A DNA stretch of 64,000 bases, taken from positions 1 through 64,000 of the forward strand of contig JACKNF010000010.1 of the NCBI GenBank assembly GCA_024234995.1. The letters run 5' to 3'. Origin of the DNA: Gammaproteobacteria bacterium (lineage in GTDB: Bacteria > Pseudomonadota > Gammaproteobacteria > Competibacterales > Competibacteraceae). Both the position numbers and the translations under genes were made by a program. Below are positions 45,701-54,306 of the stretch, piece after piece (the first letter of the stretch is position 1; each line of letters begins with the position of its first letter). Under the pieces are notes generated by a model that saw nothing but the letters and a program-made list of their open reading frames with translations, was not told where the DNA came from and searched no databases.

Positions 45701-48700
45701 ATGGATTCATCCGGTCGAGCCCTGGTGTTCACCCACGCCGTTACAGATGTGTTCCTGCAAAAGCGCATGACCCGGTTGCAAGGGCTGAGTCCCGTTGCCG
45801 GGGATCTCCTCGGGCTGCTGATCGATTATGAATATGACGATCAGGGCAATCTTATTCGGGTCACCCGTCGTAGCCCCCAGCCGTCAGCGAAGCGCAACGA
45901 CCAGCGGGTCGAAGAGTACCGCTACACCCGCGATGGCGCCTTGTCGGAGCGGCATAACCTGCTGAGCTATACCGACCCAAATGGTCACATCACGCGCTAT
46001 CTCTATTACGCGGCGGCCGATGACGTTCCGGGCGCGGCGGATTTTCAAGTACCCAAGCACGAGATCATCAAGAGCATCCAGCAGCCAGAAGGGGTGGTGA
46101 CGGGCTTTACCTATGATTTCGAGCCCGCGACCAATACCCGCACGGTGAGCGATCCGCGCCCGACTATCGGGCCGACCGTTTACACGCCGAACAGTTACGG
46201 GGCCACGCGGCGGGTCGAGGCTCCACCCCCACAGCCGGATGGAACGCCGAAAATCACCACGATGGAGTGGTGCGTCGAGGCGCCGTTACCGGACCTCTGC
46301 GAGGGAGTCCGGGATGTGCTCATGGTCGCTCGGACCGATGCGGAAGGCCGCCGGACCGAATACCGGCATGACGCGCGCGGCAACGTCGTCGAGGAGACCA
46401 TCCGGTTGACCGGCAACAAAGCTCCCGTCACGCTCGGCGACGGCGTAACCAGCGTGAGTGAAGTAACGACCCGCTACCGGTATGAGCCGACGTTCAACCA
46501 GATGGTCGAAAAGATCGACGCCGAAGGCAATACCACGCACTACCAGATCGACGCCGACTACCCCGACAAACGGAGTTTCTGTCCGGATCCGGGGCGCAAG
46601 ACCGGCAATTTGCTCGGTGTCGAGAATGCCGAGGGACACACCGTCTGCCGCGGTTACGACGAACGGCCAAGCTTTCGTGGTGACCTGCGGAGCGTGCGGG
46701 ATCCCCGTGGGTTCGTCACCCGGTATACCCGCTACGATCGCTATGGCAACCTCGAGGAGAGCGTCGATCCGCTCGGCAATGTCGCCACCTACCAATACGA
46801 TGCACGCAGCCGGCTGATCGAAACCCACGACACGTTCACCCATCATGCGCGCCATGCCTACGACGGGCTCGACCGCAAGATTCGGGAGGAGCGACTCGAC
46901 GACCGCGGCGAGGGGGGCACGGATCAGGTGACGACGTCGCTCTACACCCCCAACGGCGAAGTCCAGGAAGCGACCGATGGCCTGGGACAGACGACGGAGT
47001 ATCGCTACGATGAACTGAACCGGCGGCGCTTAACGATCGAGCGGGGTATCCCCGATCCGGGGACAGGCGCTGATTTTATTCAAACGGAATACCGCTATGA
47101 CGAAGACGGCAACCGGGTCACCGAGATCGACTACCGGGGCGTCGCGAAGAACCACGCCTATGACGACCTGAACCGGCGCGTCAAGACGGTGGTGGCGGGG
47201 CCTTTTTCCGGGCCCACCACCAGCGATCAAACGCTGGCGGAGTACACCTATGACTTGGTTGGGAACCTGCTCGCTGAAACCGATTTACACGGCCATACGA
47301 CCACCCATCGTTATGATGGGCTGTACCGGCGGGTCGAGACGCGGTTGCCCTATACCCACGCCTTTCAGGATGTGCCGTCGCAGAACGCCGTGATCGAGGT
47401 CGTTTACGATCGCGTGGGCAACAAGCTCGGCGAGACCGATCCGAATGGTCGGGTCACGACCTATGGCTACGATACGCTCTACCGTCTGACGCGCCAAACC
47501 GACGCGGACGGTAACGCCCTCGCGTATGCCTACGACGCGGCGGACAACAAAATCCGTGAGGAAAATCTCAGCACCGGTCTGGTGACGGAATGGACCCAGC
47601 CCGGCCATGACGGTCTGAATCGGCCGCGGGTCAGGCGCCAGCGTGTTCCGCTGGGTGGGCCGGAACTGGCGCCGGCCCGTTATGAAACGTTTTACGATTA
47701 CGAGGACGACGACAACGCGGTGGTGGTGACCAACCCGCGCGGCTTCAAAACCCGCACGGACCAGGACGGGCTTGATCGAGTCTGGCAAACCGTGGTCGAT
47801 GTCGGCGGTCTCGATTTGTCCACCCTCTACACCTACGACGGCAACGGTAACGTCCACACCGTCGAGGATCCGGAGGGTCAGGATATCGACGTGACCTATC
47901 GCCATGATGGCCTCAACCGCAAGATCCTCGCCACTTTTGTAGCGACCCCGGACGATGGCGGCCAGCCGGTGACCGAACGTTTCAGCTACGACGGCAACGG
48001 CAACCTGATTCGTTACCAGGACAAGCGCGGTATCGTTTTCACCACGACTTACGACAACCTGAACCGGGTGCTGGGGAAACGGGTCAGCGAAACCCTCACC
48101 AACGGCGGCCAGGAGTTGGCGCTTGCGAGGTACGCCTATGACGATGCCAACAGCGCCGCGACCGAGACCGACGCCAACGGCAACGAGACCGTCACCTACA
48201 GCGACAGCCTGCATCGACCGGTCAGAATCGACGATCCCGACCCCACGGGGGTGCTGATTTTTGAATACGACAGCGTCAACAAGCGCCGGGAAATCGACAA
48301 GAAAGGGTATTGCACCACCTACGACTACGACGCCATCAACCGCCTGGTCCTGACCCAGGAGGGGTTCGAGACTGCTTGCAACGGCAGTGCCCAAAGCGTT
48401 CTGCGGGTGGAGTACCAGGATCAGGACAACCGGGTGGAGGAAACCGACCGGCGCGGCATTAAAACGATCCGCCAGCTCGACGCCTTACAACGCTTGGTGC
48501 AGCTCAGGCGTTCCGGTCTCGATATGGCCGCGCATTACGGAAGGGACCCGGTGCTGCTCGAAACCCATGAATACGACGGCAACGGCAACAAGACTGCTTT
48601 TGTCGACGGGCGGGCGAATCGCACCGTCTATGTTTACGACGGCGCCGACCGGCAACGCACGGTGACGGAAGGAAAAGGCTCGCCCGTCGAGGCCACCACG

Positions 48701-51700
48701 ACCTACACCTACGACAAGGCAGGCAACCTGCTGACCGTCAAGGACGGTCGGCCACACGCGGGCGCGTTCGATATGGAGTACGTCTACGACGCCCGTTATC
48801 GCAAGGTGGCGGCCACCAACGGGAATGGAGAAACCACGGCCTACGGCTATGACGCCCACAATAATCTCATCCGCACGATCGAACCGGCGGGCGCGGCGTT
48901 CACGACGCGCTATCGCTACGACGAGCTGAATCAACTCCTGGCGGTGGATGAAACTCCGCGCCGCGATGACGGAACGGCAGCGGGCGTGACCCGGTTCTTT
49001 TACGATGGCAATCGCAACAAGATCGCCCAACAGGATGCCAACGGCAATTTGGTGACTTATCGGTATGACGGACTCAACCGGTTGACCGACACGCTCCAGC
49101 ATACGGTAGCCGGCGCCTTGAGCGACGGTACGTTGCGCGGGAACGATCCCAGGGGGAGCCTGCTGAATGCGGGTGGAGAGGAAGCGAGTGCCCTGCACGG
49201 GCGGTATGAGTACGATCCAAACGGCAACCCCCAGCGTATTTATCACCCTCGGCTCGATGCCGCCGGGCAACCCCAGCAAGAGGAGATGACCTACGACTAC
49301 CTGGATCGGCTGGTGATGAAACGGTATAGCCACCACGCCGAGCCACAACTTGATTTCCAGATGCAGTCCATTTCCTATGTCTATGATGACAATAGCAATG
49401 TGACGTGCATCATCGAACGGAAGCAAAAGGGTGGGAGTTCCGGGGGTGTTCTGGAGCTTACCCTGAACACTTACGACCCGCTGGATCGAATCCAGACGCG
49501 CAGACATCTCGATTACGACGACGCCATCCTTCCGAGAGAGCCCTGCCTGTCCGACGCCGGCAAGCTGATTCAATACGACTACGATGTGCAGGGCAATCGT
49601 CTCCAGGTGATCGATCCCGATAACAAAACAACGACCTATGCCCACGATGCCCGCAACCGGCTGGAAACCGTCACCACGGAAGCGGGAGTCACCCGATATG
49701 CCTGGTGGGAAGATAGCCTGCTCAAACGTGTCGAGTATCCCAATGGCACGCTCAGCGACCGCGGTGCTCCCGATGCGTATGACGCTGCGGATCGAGTTCT
49801 TCATATAGTCAACCGTCCCGCAGCGCCAAGCGAGCCGGTCTTCTCGGAATATCGATACACCTACGATGCCAACGGGAATCGCCTGACCCAGGTGGAAACG
49901 CAGCGCGATTTGCCGCACTCCCCGGAAACCACCACTTATAGCTACGACCATTTGAACCGCCTGCGTTCGGCGGAATATGGCGCTGGCGCCAACGGTCGGC
50001 TGACGTATACCTACGCCCCCAACGGCAACCGCTGTGCGGAAGTTGGCGCCGATCCCGCCGATCCTACTCGCGCCATCGACCGCCATTACACCTACGATCG
50101 CCTCAACCGCCTGCAACTCGTCTTCAACCAGGCGAACGTAAGTCAAAGTGTGGCCTTTGATTACGACGACAACGGTAACCGCATCGCCAAAACCGTCGGG
50201 ACGCTTTCGACGCTCTCGGCCCCGCAGGAGTGTACCGGTGACCCCGCCATCGATTTCGGCGGGTCCGTTCGACGCACCGCGCTCGAATACGGCATTCGAG
50301 ACGAGTTGCTGCGCACGAACGACGCGAGCGGCGGTTTTGCGACGTTCGATTACGACCACGATCGGATGCGCGTCAAGAAGATCACTCCCAGCACCGGCGA
50401 AACGCGCTATCAGTACGATGATCAGGCGACCCTGATCGAGTACGACGAGACCGGCACGACGACGGTCAAGTACGACTACGGCCATCAACTCCTCTCCCTG
50501 ATCGACGCCAAGACGACGCCTGGTGTCCGCGCGCCCCAGTTCTATTTTTACGATGGTCTAGGGAGCACCGCCAACCTGACCAAGCCGAACGATGCATTGG
50601 TCAGCTATCGATACGATGCGTGGGGCAGTTTGCGGGGCGTCGCCGGCGATTCCGTCAACCCGAAGCAGTATACCGGCCACGACTTCGACCAGGAAACCGA
50701 CCTGCATTACTTTGGAGCACGATACTACGACGACGAAGTCGGACTCTTCATCACGCAAGATCCCTACTTGGGGGAGATCAATACGCCGCCGAGTTTACAT
50801 CGGTATTTGTATGCTTATGAGAATCCGCTACGGTATGTTGATCTAACAGGTTATAGCGCAGGAGAGGTTAACAAATTTTCTAATGCCAATAATAAAGTGC
50901 CCGCATCTATTGAGGGAGAACAGGGAAGTGATATCCAAGAAACAGTCGAAAATGATGAGTCTCTGAGTAATTCATTCTCTCTAGTTGAGAGCAGGAATCA
51001 TCGAATGACTGTCTTGGAAGATGAACTAGCTGATTTAGAAGCTCGACTGAGTCATCTTGAGCAAGTTTTAGCAGAGTATATTAACAAAAACTCTTCTAAT
51101 TTTGGAACAACAAATCCAGAGGTGTATTGGTTGTTTAAGCCTATTAGCCCCACCTTGGAGCGTGTAAACCAATCCAATCAGGTGGCATTAGATTCCATGT
51201 TGGCCTCGATTCGCCAAAAGAAATGGTGGGACCCAGAATTATGGCTTTTAAGTTATTCTTATTCTAAACTCCAAAGTGTTGCAAATAGACCAAATACACC
51301 TGCTGAGCTCATAATCGCGGTGAGCAGTGCTTTTTCCAGCAATCGGCTCGCACGGGCTGCAAATCCTCCTTTCGGCGTTAAAGTCGAAAGTAAAGCGCTA
51401 ATAGCGCAAGAGAACTATGAAGTTGCCCGTGAATCTCTAAGAACAATAGAGGCATCACCGGTTATACAAAGCAAACCAAATCTAGCGCAAAAATCCAGTG
51501 ATTCTTCATCTTTTCAGGTACGCGTTATAACAGGAGAAGAAATGCAATTTATGCAGACATCAGCTCAACGTATGTCTGAACAAATGGCCAAAAAGGTTGG
51601 TATTAAACGAGGCGATATTTCATTCAGTGCTGGGATTGGTGTTCTGCCATCGAATCGAGAAGGTAGTGACCGTCTTGTCGTAAAAGTAACTGCTGGTACT

Positions 51701-52054
51701 AGCACATATTGGAATACGAAAAAAATAAGAGAGGCCGATATGTTACAAGCTGTGCCTTCAAATACAATATTTCTTGAATGGCAAGGGAAACGTCATCATT
51801 CAGAAGCCGCACCTACTGTCTTCTATAGCACCATTGGTGTTAGAGATGCATCGATTGGAGCTTCAAATAAACATTGTCCATCATGCTATTCTGAGATTTT
51901 AGAAAGAGGATATATTCCCGCAAATGAACTATCAAATTTATCAAGAAATCCAAGCAAATGGTCTCTCATAAAGGGAAATCCCTATGAAAGGGAGAGAGAT
52001 GGTAGACGGCCAAGTGATACACCAACCACGGTAATATACCGTACAACACATTAG
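42707..52054 (+). CDS. Giant RHS/YD-repeat protein with variable C-terminal toxin-like tip
   Basis: About 3,115 residues from the ATG at 42707, which has GGGAGAGAG upstream. Order: signal segment (LLVVLFWLSAVVWAQ), Ig-like Big_5 domain (QVVGASPADGMRQVAIDTAITLEFSEPL broken by short gaps), a propeller-like region to about 620, a DUF6531-like entry (GVDLWDGHLTHSSQDVMIPG), and then dozens of YD repeats (YDxxGN). The RHS core ends near residue 2,715 (GARYYDDEVGLFITQDPY; YAYENPLRYVDLTGYS). The last 400 residues are AT-rich and unrelated to the core. They carry H3031-S-E3033 and C3057-P-S-C3060, the HxE/CxxC pattern of nucleic-acid deaminase-fold toxins. The tip would be released after autoproteolysis in the shell. 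Confidence 0.9.
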   Translation: MHGRVKSGWSRTRRDCPLIGWSLLVVLFWLSAVVWAQPAGPDSVPPQVVGASPADGMRQVAIDTAITLEFSEPLRAGVGSFELRDDNEQTIAGALHFSPDGQAITFTPQHRLHFGKNYHYRLQGVQDRSGEPLPDPGFEARFDTFTPSVISTLQPGDSNTTLESANSIAYDPITKTVLLANGKRINGYPHSTGLLLVDVSFPPYPVQLGTEQITAGLAYDVALVPDVQISPRPCTACQPSNPPIVDPLTGNLALVVSGSTEIFSNLRIYHLDPVANPPYMGAQLLTTPSGGSPLPPIPAASGIPVAVATSNVCHPAAPGDSCVAYVATTPLGIQAIDIPRAIPRQRTLTNGGREPLAPIRDTFEGNFRAVDFMAGRVLAIGNLSGAGGSGLTMLTPDLVSYMELPLAGANRVTGVEGFSAALDSDGDGSLDAIATFQLALVGADPGVHVMACDNASLACPLLGTLSTAVQDNPVSVYEITVDRAAKLAYLSTHGSTLLIADLEGLFDSQGHFVQGTASCAGQLCLDRDGDHTDDRILGIINLAEPGAVVRKTALDPQRGLLYLANDEAGLAIVRVQPVQAFFNRDRAVLSAGRQFRSTDRVRVDEDVYLFDRDDNPFCLTIDSLAPPGTTLRYEIHEQPMVDPTQPGGAVPGSPILGSGPHDFAGELSAPSREICLTVNRAAFPTFFGSRVPIVITDRGGDLVQELSVTLKPARIDGPSLLTLTTQVDRINQELCPGSARFTFTLTLAAQVTLEINGHVVDDFGDVDGQPIGSPFADIPYPAGTHTVTLFADNLPPGENPYQLKAARIAGYPGETLEDSGTLVHETESHASLPIGHTMIKGVDLWDGHLTHSSQDVMIPGRGLSLDFTRTYSSSGDSSAGPLGAGWTHSYNVRLIKDRCGRFVVIGGEGSGNAFRYDGAQFHPQIGYHSTLIRDPNEPSRFDFFTKAHIRYHFQYEPALPGEVYTLRFIEEPNGNRVTLSYDEPPPVGDNDPATLDMVMDSSGRALVFTHAVTDVFLQKRMTRLQGLSPVAGDLLGLLIDYEYDDQGNLIRVTRRSPQPSAKRNDQRVEEYRYTRDGALSERHNLLSYTDPNGHITRYLYYAAADDVPGAADFQVPKHEIIKSIQQPEGVVTGFTYDFEPATNTRTVSDPRPTIGPTVYTPNSYGATRRVEAPPPQPDGTPKITTMEWCVEAPLPDLCEGVRDVLMVARTDAEGRRTEYRHDARGNVVEETIRLTGNKAPVTLGDGVTSVSEVTTRYRYEPTFNQMVEKIDAEGNTTHYQIDADYPDKRSFCPDPGRKTGNLLGVENAEGHTVCRGYDERPSFRGDLRSVRDPRGFVTRYTRYDRYGNLEESVDPLGNVATYQYDARSRLIETHDTFTHHARHAYDGLDRKIREERLDDRGEGGTDQVTTSLYTPNGEVQEATDGLGQTTEYRYDELNRRRLTIERGIPDPGTGADFIQTEYRYDEDGNRVTEIDYRGVAKNHAYDDLNRRVKTVVAGPFSGPTTSDQTLAEYTYDLVGNLLAETDLHGHTTTHRYDGLYRRVETRLPYTHAFQDVPSQNAVIEVVYDRVGNKLGETDPNGRVTTYGYDTLYRLTRQTDADGNALAYAYDAADNKIREENLSTGLVTEWTQPGHDGLNRPRVRRQRVPLGGPELAPARYETFYDYEDDDNAVVVTNPRGFKTRTDQDGLDRVWQTVVDVGGLDLSTLYTYDGNGNVHTVEDPEGQDIDVTYRHDGLNRKILATFVATPDDGGQPVTERFSYDGNGNLIRYQDKRGIVFTTTYDNLNRVLGKRVSETLTNGGQELALARYAYDDANSAATETDANGNETVTYSDSLHRPVRIDDPDPTGVLIFEYDSVNKRREIDKKGYCTTYDYDAINRLVLTQEGFETACNGSAQSVLRVEYQDQDNRVEETDRRGIKTIRQLDALQRLVQLRRSGLDMAAHYGRDPVLLETHEYDGNGNKTAFVDGRANRTVYVYDGADRQRTVTEGKGSPVEATTTYTYDKAGNLLTVKDGRPHAGAFDMEYVYDARYRKVAATNGNGETTAYGYDAHNNLIRTIEPAGAAFTTRYRYDELNQLLAVDETPRRDDGTAAGVTRFFYDGNRNKIAQQDANGNLVTYRYDGLNRLTDTLQHTVAGALSDGTLRGNDPRGSLLNAGGEEASALHGRYEYDPNGNPQRIYHPRLDAAGQPQQEEMTYDYLDRLVMKRYSHHAEPQLDFQMQSISYVYDDNSNVTCIIERKQKGGSSGGVLELTLNTYDPLDRIQTRRHLDYDDAILPREPCLSDAGKLIQYDYDVQGNRLQVIDPDNKTTTYAHDARNRLETVTTEAGVTRYAWWEDSLLKRVEYPNGTLSDRGAPDAYDAADRVLHIVNRPAAPSEPVFSEYRYTYDANGNRLTQVETQRDLPHSPETTTYSYDHLNRLRSAEYGAGANGRLTYTYAPNGNRCAEVGADPADPTRAIDRHYTYDRLNRLQLVFNQANVSQSVAFDYDDNGNRIAKTVGTLSTLSAPQECTGDPAIDFGGSVRRTALEYGIRDELLRTNDASGGFATFDYDHDRMRVKKITPSTGETRYQYDDQATLIEYDETGTTTVKYDYGHQLLSLIDAKTTPGVRAPQFYFYDGLGSTANLTKPNDALVSYRYDAWGSLRGVAGDSVNPKQYTGHDFDQETDLHYFGARYYDDEVGLFITQDPYLGEINTPPSLHRYLYAYENPLRYVDLTGYSAGEVNKFSNANNKVPASIEGEQGSDIQETVENDESLSNSFSLVESRNHRMTVLEDELADLEARLSHLEQVLAEYINKNSSNFGTTNPEVYWLFKPISPTLERVNQSNQVALDSMLASIRQKKWWDPELWLLSYSYSKLQSVANRPNTPAELIIAVSSAFSSNRLARAANPPFGVKVESKALIAQENYEVARESLRTIEASPVIQSKPNLAQKSSDSSSFQVRVITGEEMQFMQTSAQRMSEQMAKKVGIKRGDISFSAGIGVLPSNREGSDRLVVKVTAGTSTYWNTKKIREADMLQAVPSNTIFLEWQGKRHHSEAAPTVFYSTIGVRDASIGASNKHCPSCYSEILERGYIPANELSNLSRNPSKWSLIKGNPYERERDGRRPSDTPTTVIYRTTH

Positions 52055-52116
52055 AAAGAATCCCGCTGCAAGCGGCAGGATATCTCGAGTGCTTTTCGTG
52101 AAGTGTGTGTAAAAAT

Positions 52117-52593
52117 ATGGCAAAAGACAACAGCATATCTGAATCTCAACAGCCCACTTGTAACCTGAAAGCTTGGAAATCAATGATTAAATCGTTGATT
52201 AAAGAAAACAAGTGTTATAGTTTCTTGTCAGTTGCACTTTTGCTTTACGCTGTTTACGTCATACTGGGAAGTCTATTGCGTTGGTTCGTCCATCCAGGAC
52301 CACCACCTACACTTACCACTTGGGGTTTCATCCATTTGTTATTTTGGACTCTGGGACCGCCCATCTGGTTTTTCTTTGAATACCATTTGGAATCGGACGC
52401 TGAGAAACGAAAAAAACTCAAAGACAGTCAAGACGTGACAAGCAAGGTATGGGCGGCTGTCTTGGTAGTATTGGTGTTCAGCCTCACCAGTCAACTTAAA
52501 ACCTCCAGTGCCGAGTTCACGCACGCCCCGGAACCAGCGACTGGGTCGGTTTCAAGTGGAAAGCCAATACCAGTGAGGTTAGAAGATCGCTAG
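52117..52593 (+). CDS. Small three-helix membrane protein downstream of the RHS gene
   Basis: About 158 residues from the ATG at 52117 (MAKDNSISESQQP); an in-frame GTG at 52105 is possible. Three hydrophobic segments: FLSVALLLYAVYVILGSLL, FIHLLFWTLGPPIWFFFEY and VWAAVLVVLVFSLTS. It occupies the position where RHS toxin genes usually have an immunity gene and has the same AT-rich character as the toxin tip. A membrane protein would be unusual as immunity to a cytoplasmic deaminase, so it may be an unrelated cargo gene. No family recognised. Confidence 0.6.
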   Translation: MAKDNSISESQQPTCNLKAWKSMIKSLIKENKCYSFLSVALLLYAVYVILGSLLRWFVHPGPPPTLTTWGFIHLLFWTLGPPIWFFFEYHLESDAEKRKKLKDSQDVTSKVWAAVLVVLVFSLTSQLKTSSAEFTHAPEPATGSVSSGKPIPVRLEDR

Positions 52594-52685
52594 TGAAACC
52601 AGTTAGGTATGAACTGATGAGGTGAAGAATCTTTACCGTCGCTCAGTAATGAAAGACCTTGCTATAGGCTGTTGGGTATTAAACA

Positions 52686-52717
52686 AGAATACTCTCTGTA
52701 GCAAGTCACAGAGTATT
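52686..52717. promoter_or_regulatory. Inverted repeat upstream of the SIR2 gene
   Basis: GAATACTCT (52686-52694) and AGAGTATTC (52709-52717) form a perfect 9-bp inverted repeat with a 14-base spacer, ending 22 bases before the GTG start. With no U-run it is more like an operator or a hairpin covering the ribosome site than a terminator. Confidence 0.4.
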
Positions 52718-52739
52718 CGGCCCGAAGTGAATACATATT

Positions 52740-54152
52740 GTGATAAATCGAACTTTTAAGGAACTGGTGCAAGACCTGAAACAGCGCCGGGAGGTGGGCG
52801 ACCTACCACCGGTCGTGCTTCTCGGGGCTGGAGCTTCAGTAGAGACCGGCATTGGGGCCATGGTGGATCTTTTTCAGTTTGTTGGCTGCACGAGTTTCGA
52901 GCAATTCTGTGATTACATCGATTCACGATCCGCTTCCGAGCGTTACCGGCTTCTTTCTCGCTTTCTCCAATCGCGGCAGCCGGCGCACGTCACGCCCGGT
53001 TATCAGGCCCTCTCCACACTCTGCGCGGCGGCCTACTTTGATACTATCCTGACAACCAACCTCGACCCCTTGCTGGAGGATGCTTTATCGCACGCTCGGT
53101 TGTGGCGTAAAGATTATCTTTTATTAGTCAATGGGATTATTCAACCCGATTGGCTGAAACTTCTTTTGACGGCACAGAGCCCACGCGTAAAAGTGCTTAA
53201 AATGCACGGCGACTTGTTCCACCGCTGCATGGCTTGGACTCCAGCCGAGATGGATCGCTTCCTTGCGGACATTGCTCCCCAGCTCAAACTTGCCTTGGCG
53301 GCGCGAGATGTGCTGGTGGTCGGATACAGCCTTCGCGATGAACGCATCCGGGAGTTGGTGCTTGAAGCCGGCGGCACTATTTGGTACACGCACCCCGATT
53401 CGGTCCCAGATTTCCTTACCAGCAACGAAAAGGTGCGGGCCGTAGTGGGAAAGGAATGTAAATTCGAGCGACTTTTCACTGAGCTCGCGCAGGCTTTAGG
53501 CCCACGGCCGACAACCGAAGCGGAACCAACAGTAGGTGAGAAAGTCGCTCAACCGACTGTAGCCATTCAGGCTGCAACGACCATGGATGATTTCATGGCT
53601 TCCGTAGTGGCTCTCGCCACGCCGAAGGGCCACCCGGTTTGCACGGGTTTCGTTCTTGCCGACCCTCGTCTCATCATCACCGATGGCTACTCAGGTAACA
53701 CACACCAGTTCGGCAGCGAACAGGTGTCTATCATTATCGCCGACAAGCGCCACTTGCGCACCAGAGTGATACGACACGAATCATCTCATCCCTTTGGGCC
53801 ACTGTTATTGCAGGTTCCAGATGAGTTCAAAGTATCCGGATTACGATTGGATGTCACGCCATTCGAGCAAAACCTTTTGGTGCACATTGGAGTGGCGGCT
53901 GGAGAACGGGTAGGCGTATCTTCCGGCCTGATAGAGCACCTGAACGAACAGCGTCAGTCCATCGTTCCGATTGGCGACGTAGACCGCCTGATCGCTATCG
54001 AAGCTGTTGTAGCGCCTGGGGCATCTGGGGCGCCCGTGGTCGACGACAAAATGGCCGTTCGAGGCTTCATCGTGGCCGGTAGCACTGATCGACCCCCTTC
54101 ATTGATGTATCCCGCTTATCGTTGGGCGAGCAACCTTGCCATAACCACATAG
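52740..54152 (+). CDS. SIR2-domain protein with C-terminal degenerate trypsin-like domain
   Basis: A 470-residue protein with a GTG start and a weak ribosome site. N-terminal SIR2 fold: GAGAS (29-33), TTNLD (Asn107, Asp109) and KMHGDL with catalytic His156. The zinc Cys motif of deacetylase sirtuins is absent, as in NAD-consuming defence SIR2 proteins. From about residue 290 a chymotrypsin-like fold follows (TGFVLADPRLIITDGYS; GASGAPVVDDK with Ser429). The position of the catalytic His has become Tyr (ITDGYS instead of LTAAH), so proteolysis is unlikely. SIR2 proteins of this layout occur in bacterial conflict systems, where infection triggers NAD depletion; the C-terminal domain may be a sensor. 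No partner gene is obvious. Confidence 0.75.
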   Translation: MINRTFKELVQDLKQRREVGDLPPVVLLGAGASVETGIGAMVDLFQFVGCTSFEQFCDYIDSRSASERYRLLSRFLQSRQPAHVTPGYQALSTLCAAAYFDTILTTNLDPLLEDALSHARLWRKDYLLLVNGIIQPDWLKLLLTAQSPRVKVLKMHGDLFHRCMAWTPAEMDRFLADIAPQLKLALAARDVLVVGYSLRDERIRELVLEAGGTIWYTHPDSVPDFLTSNEKVRAVVGKECKFERLFTELAQALGPRPTTEAEPTVGEKVAQPTVAIQAATTMDDFMASVVALATPKGHPVCTGFVLADPRLIITDGYSGNTHQFGSEQVSIIIADKRHLRTRVIRHESSHPFGPLLLQVPDEFKVSGLRLDVTPFEQNLLVHIGVAAGERVGVSSGLIEHLNEQRQSIVPIGDVDRLIAIEAVVAPGASGAPVVDDKMAVRGFIVAGSTDRPPSLMYPAYRWASNLAITT

Positions 54153-54306
54153 CCGATAAGGCCCTTAAGGCGATGTACGAAAATACTGAAAAGGCGACGA
54201 ACAGGCTAAACAACCATGCAAATTTTACACGGGTTCTTGTTCAACGAGCCAATGAATCTTCTCGGTGTGTAACCTGATGCAAACAAGTAACTAGCCAGGA
54301 GGGTGT

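Noticed and set aside
48485..50488. A 667-codon minus-strand frame opposite the RHS gene
   Set aside because: It mirrors the repetitive YD-repeat codons, has no family features, and the plus-strand protein is unmistakable. The same applies to long minus frames at 31,920-33,044, 39,095-40,012, 40,931-41,863, 41,939-43,075 and 47,285-48,394.
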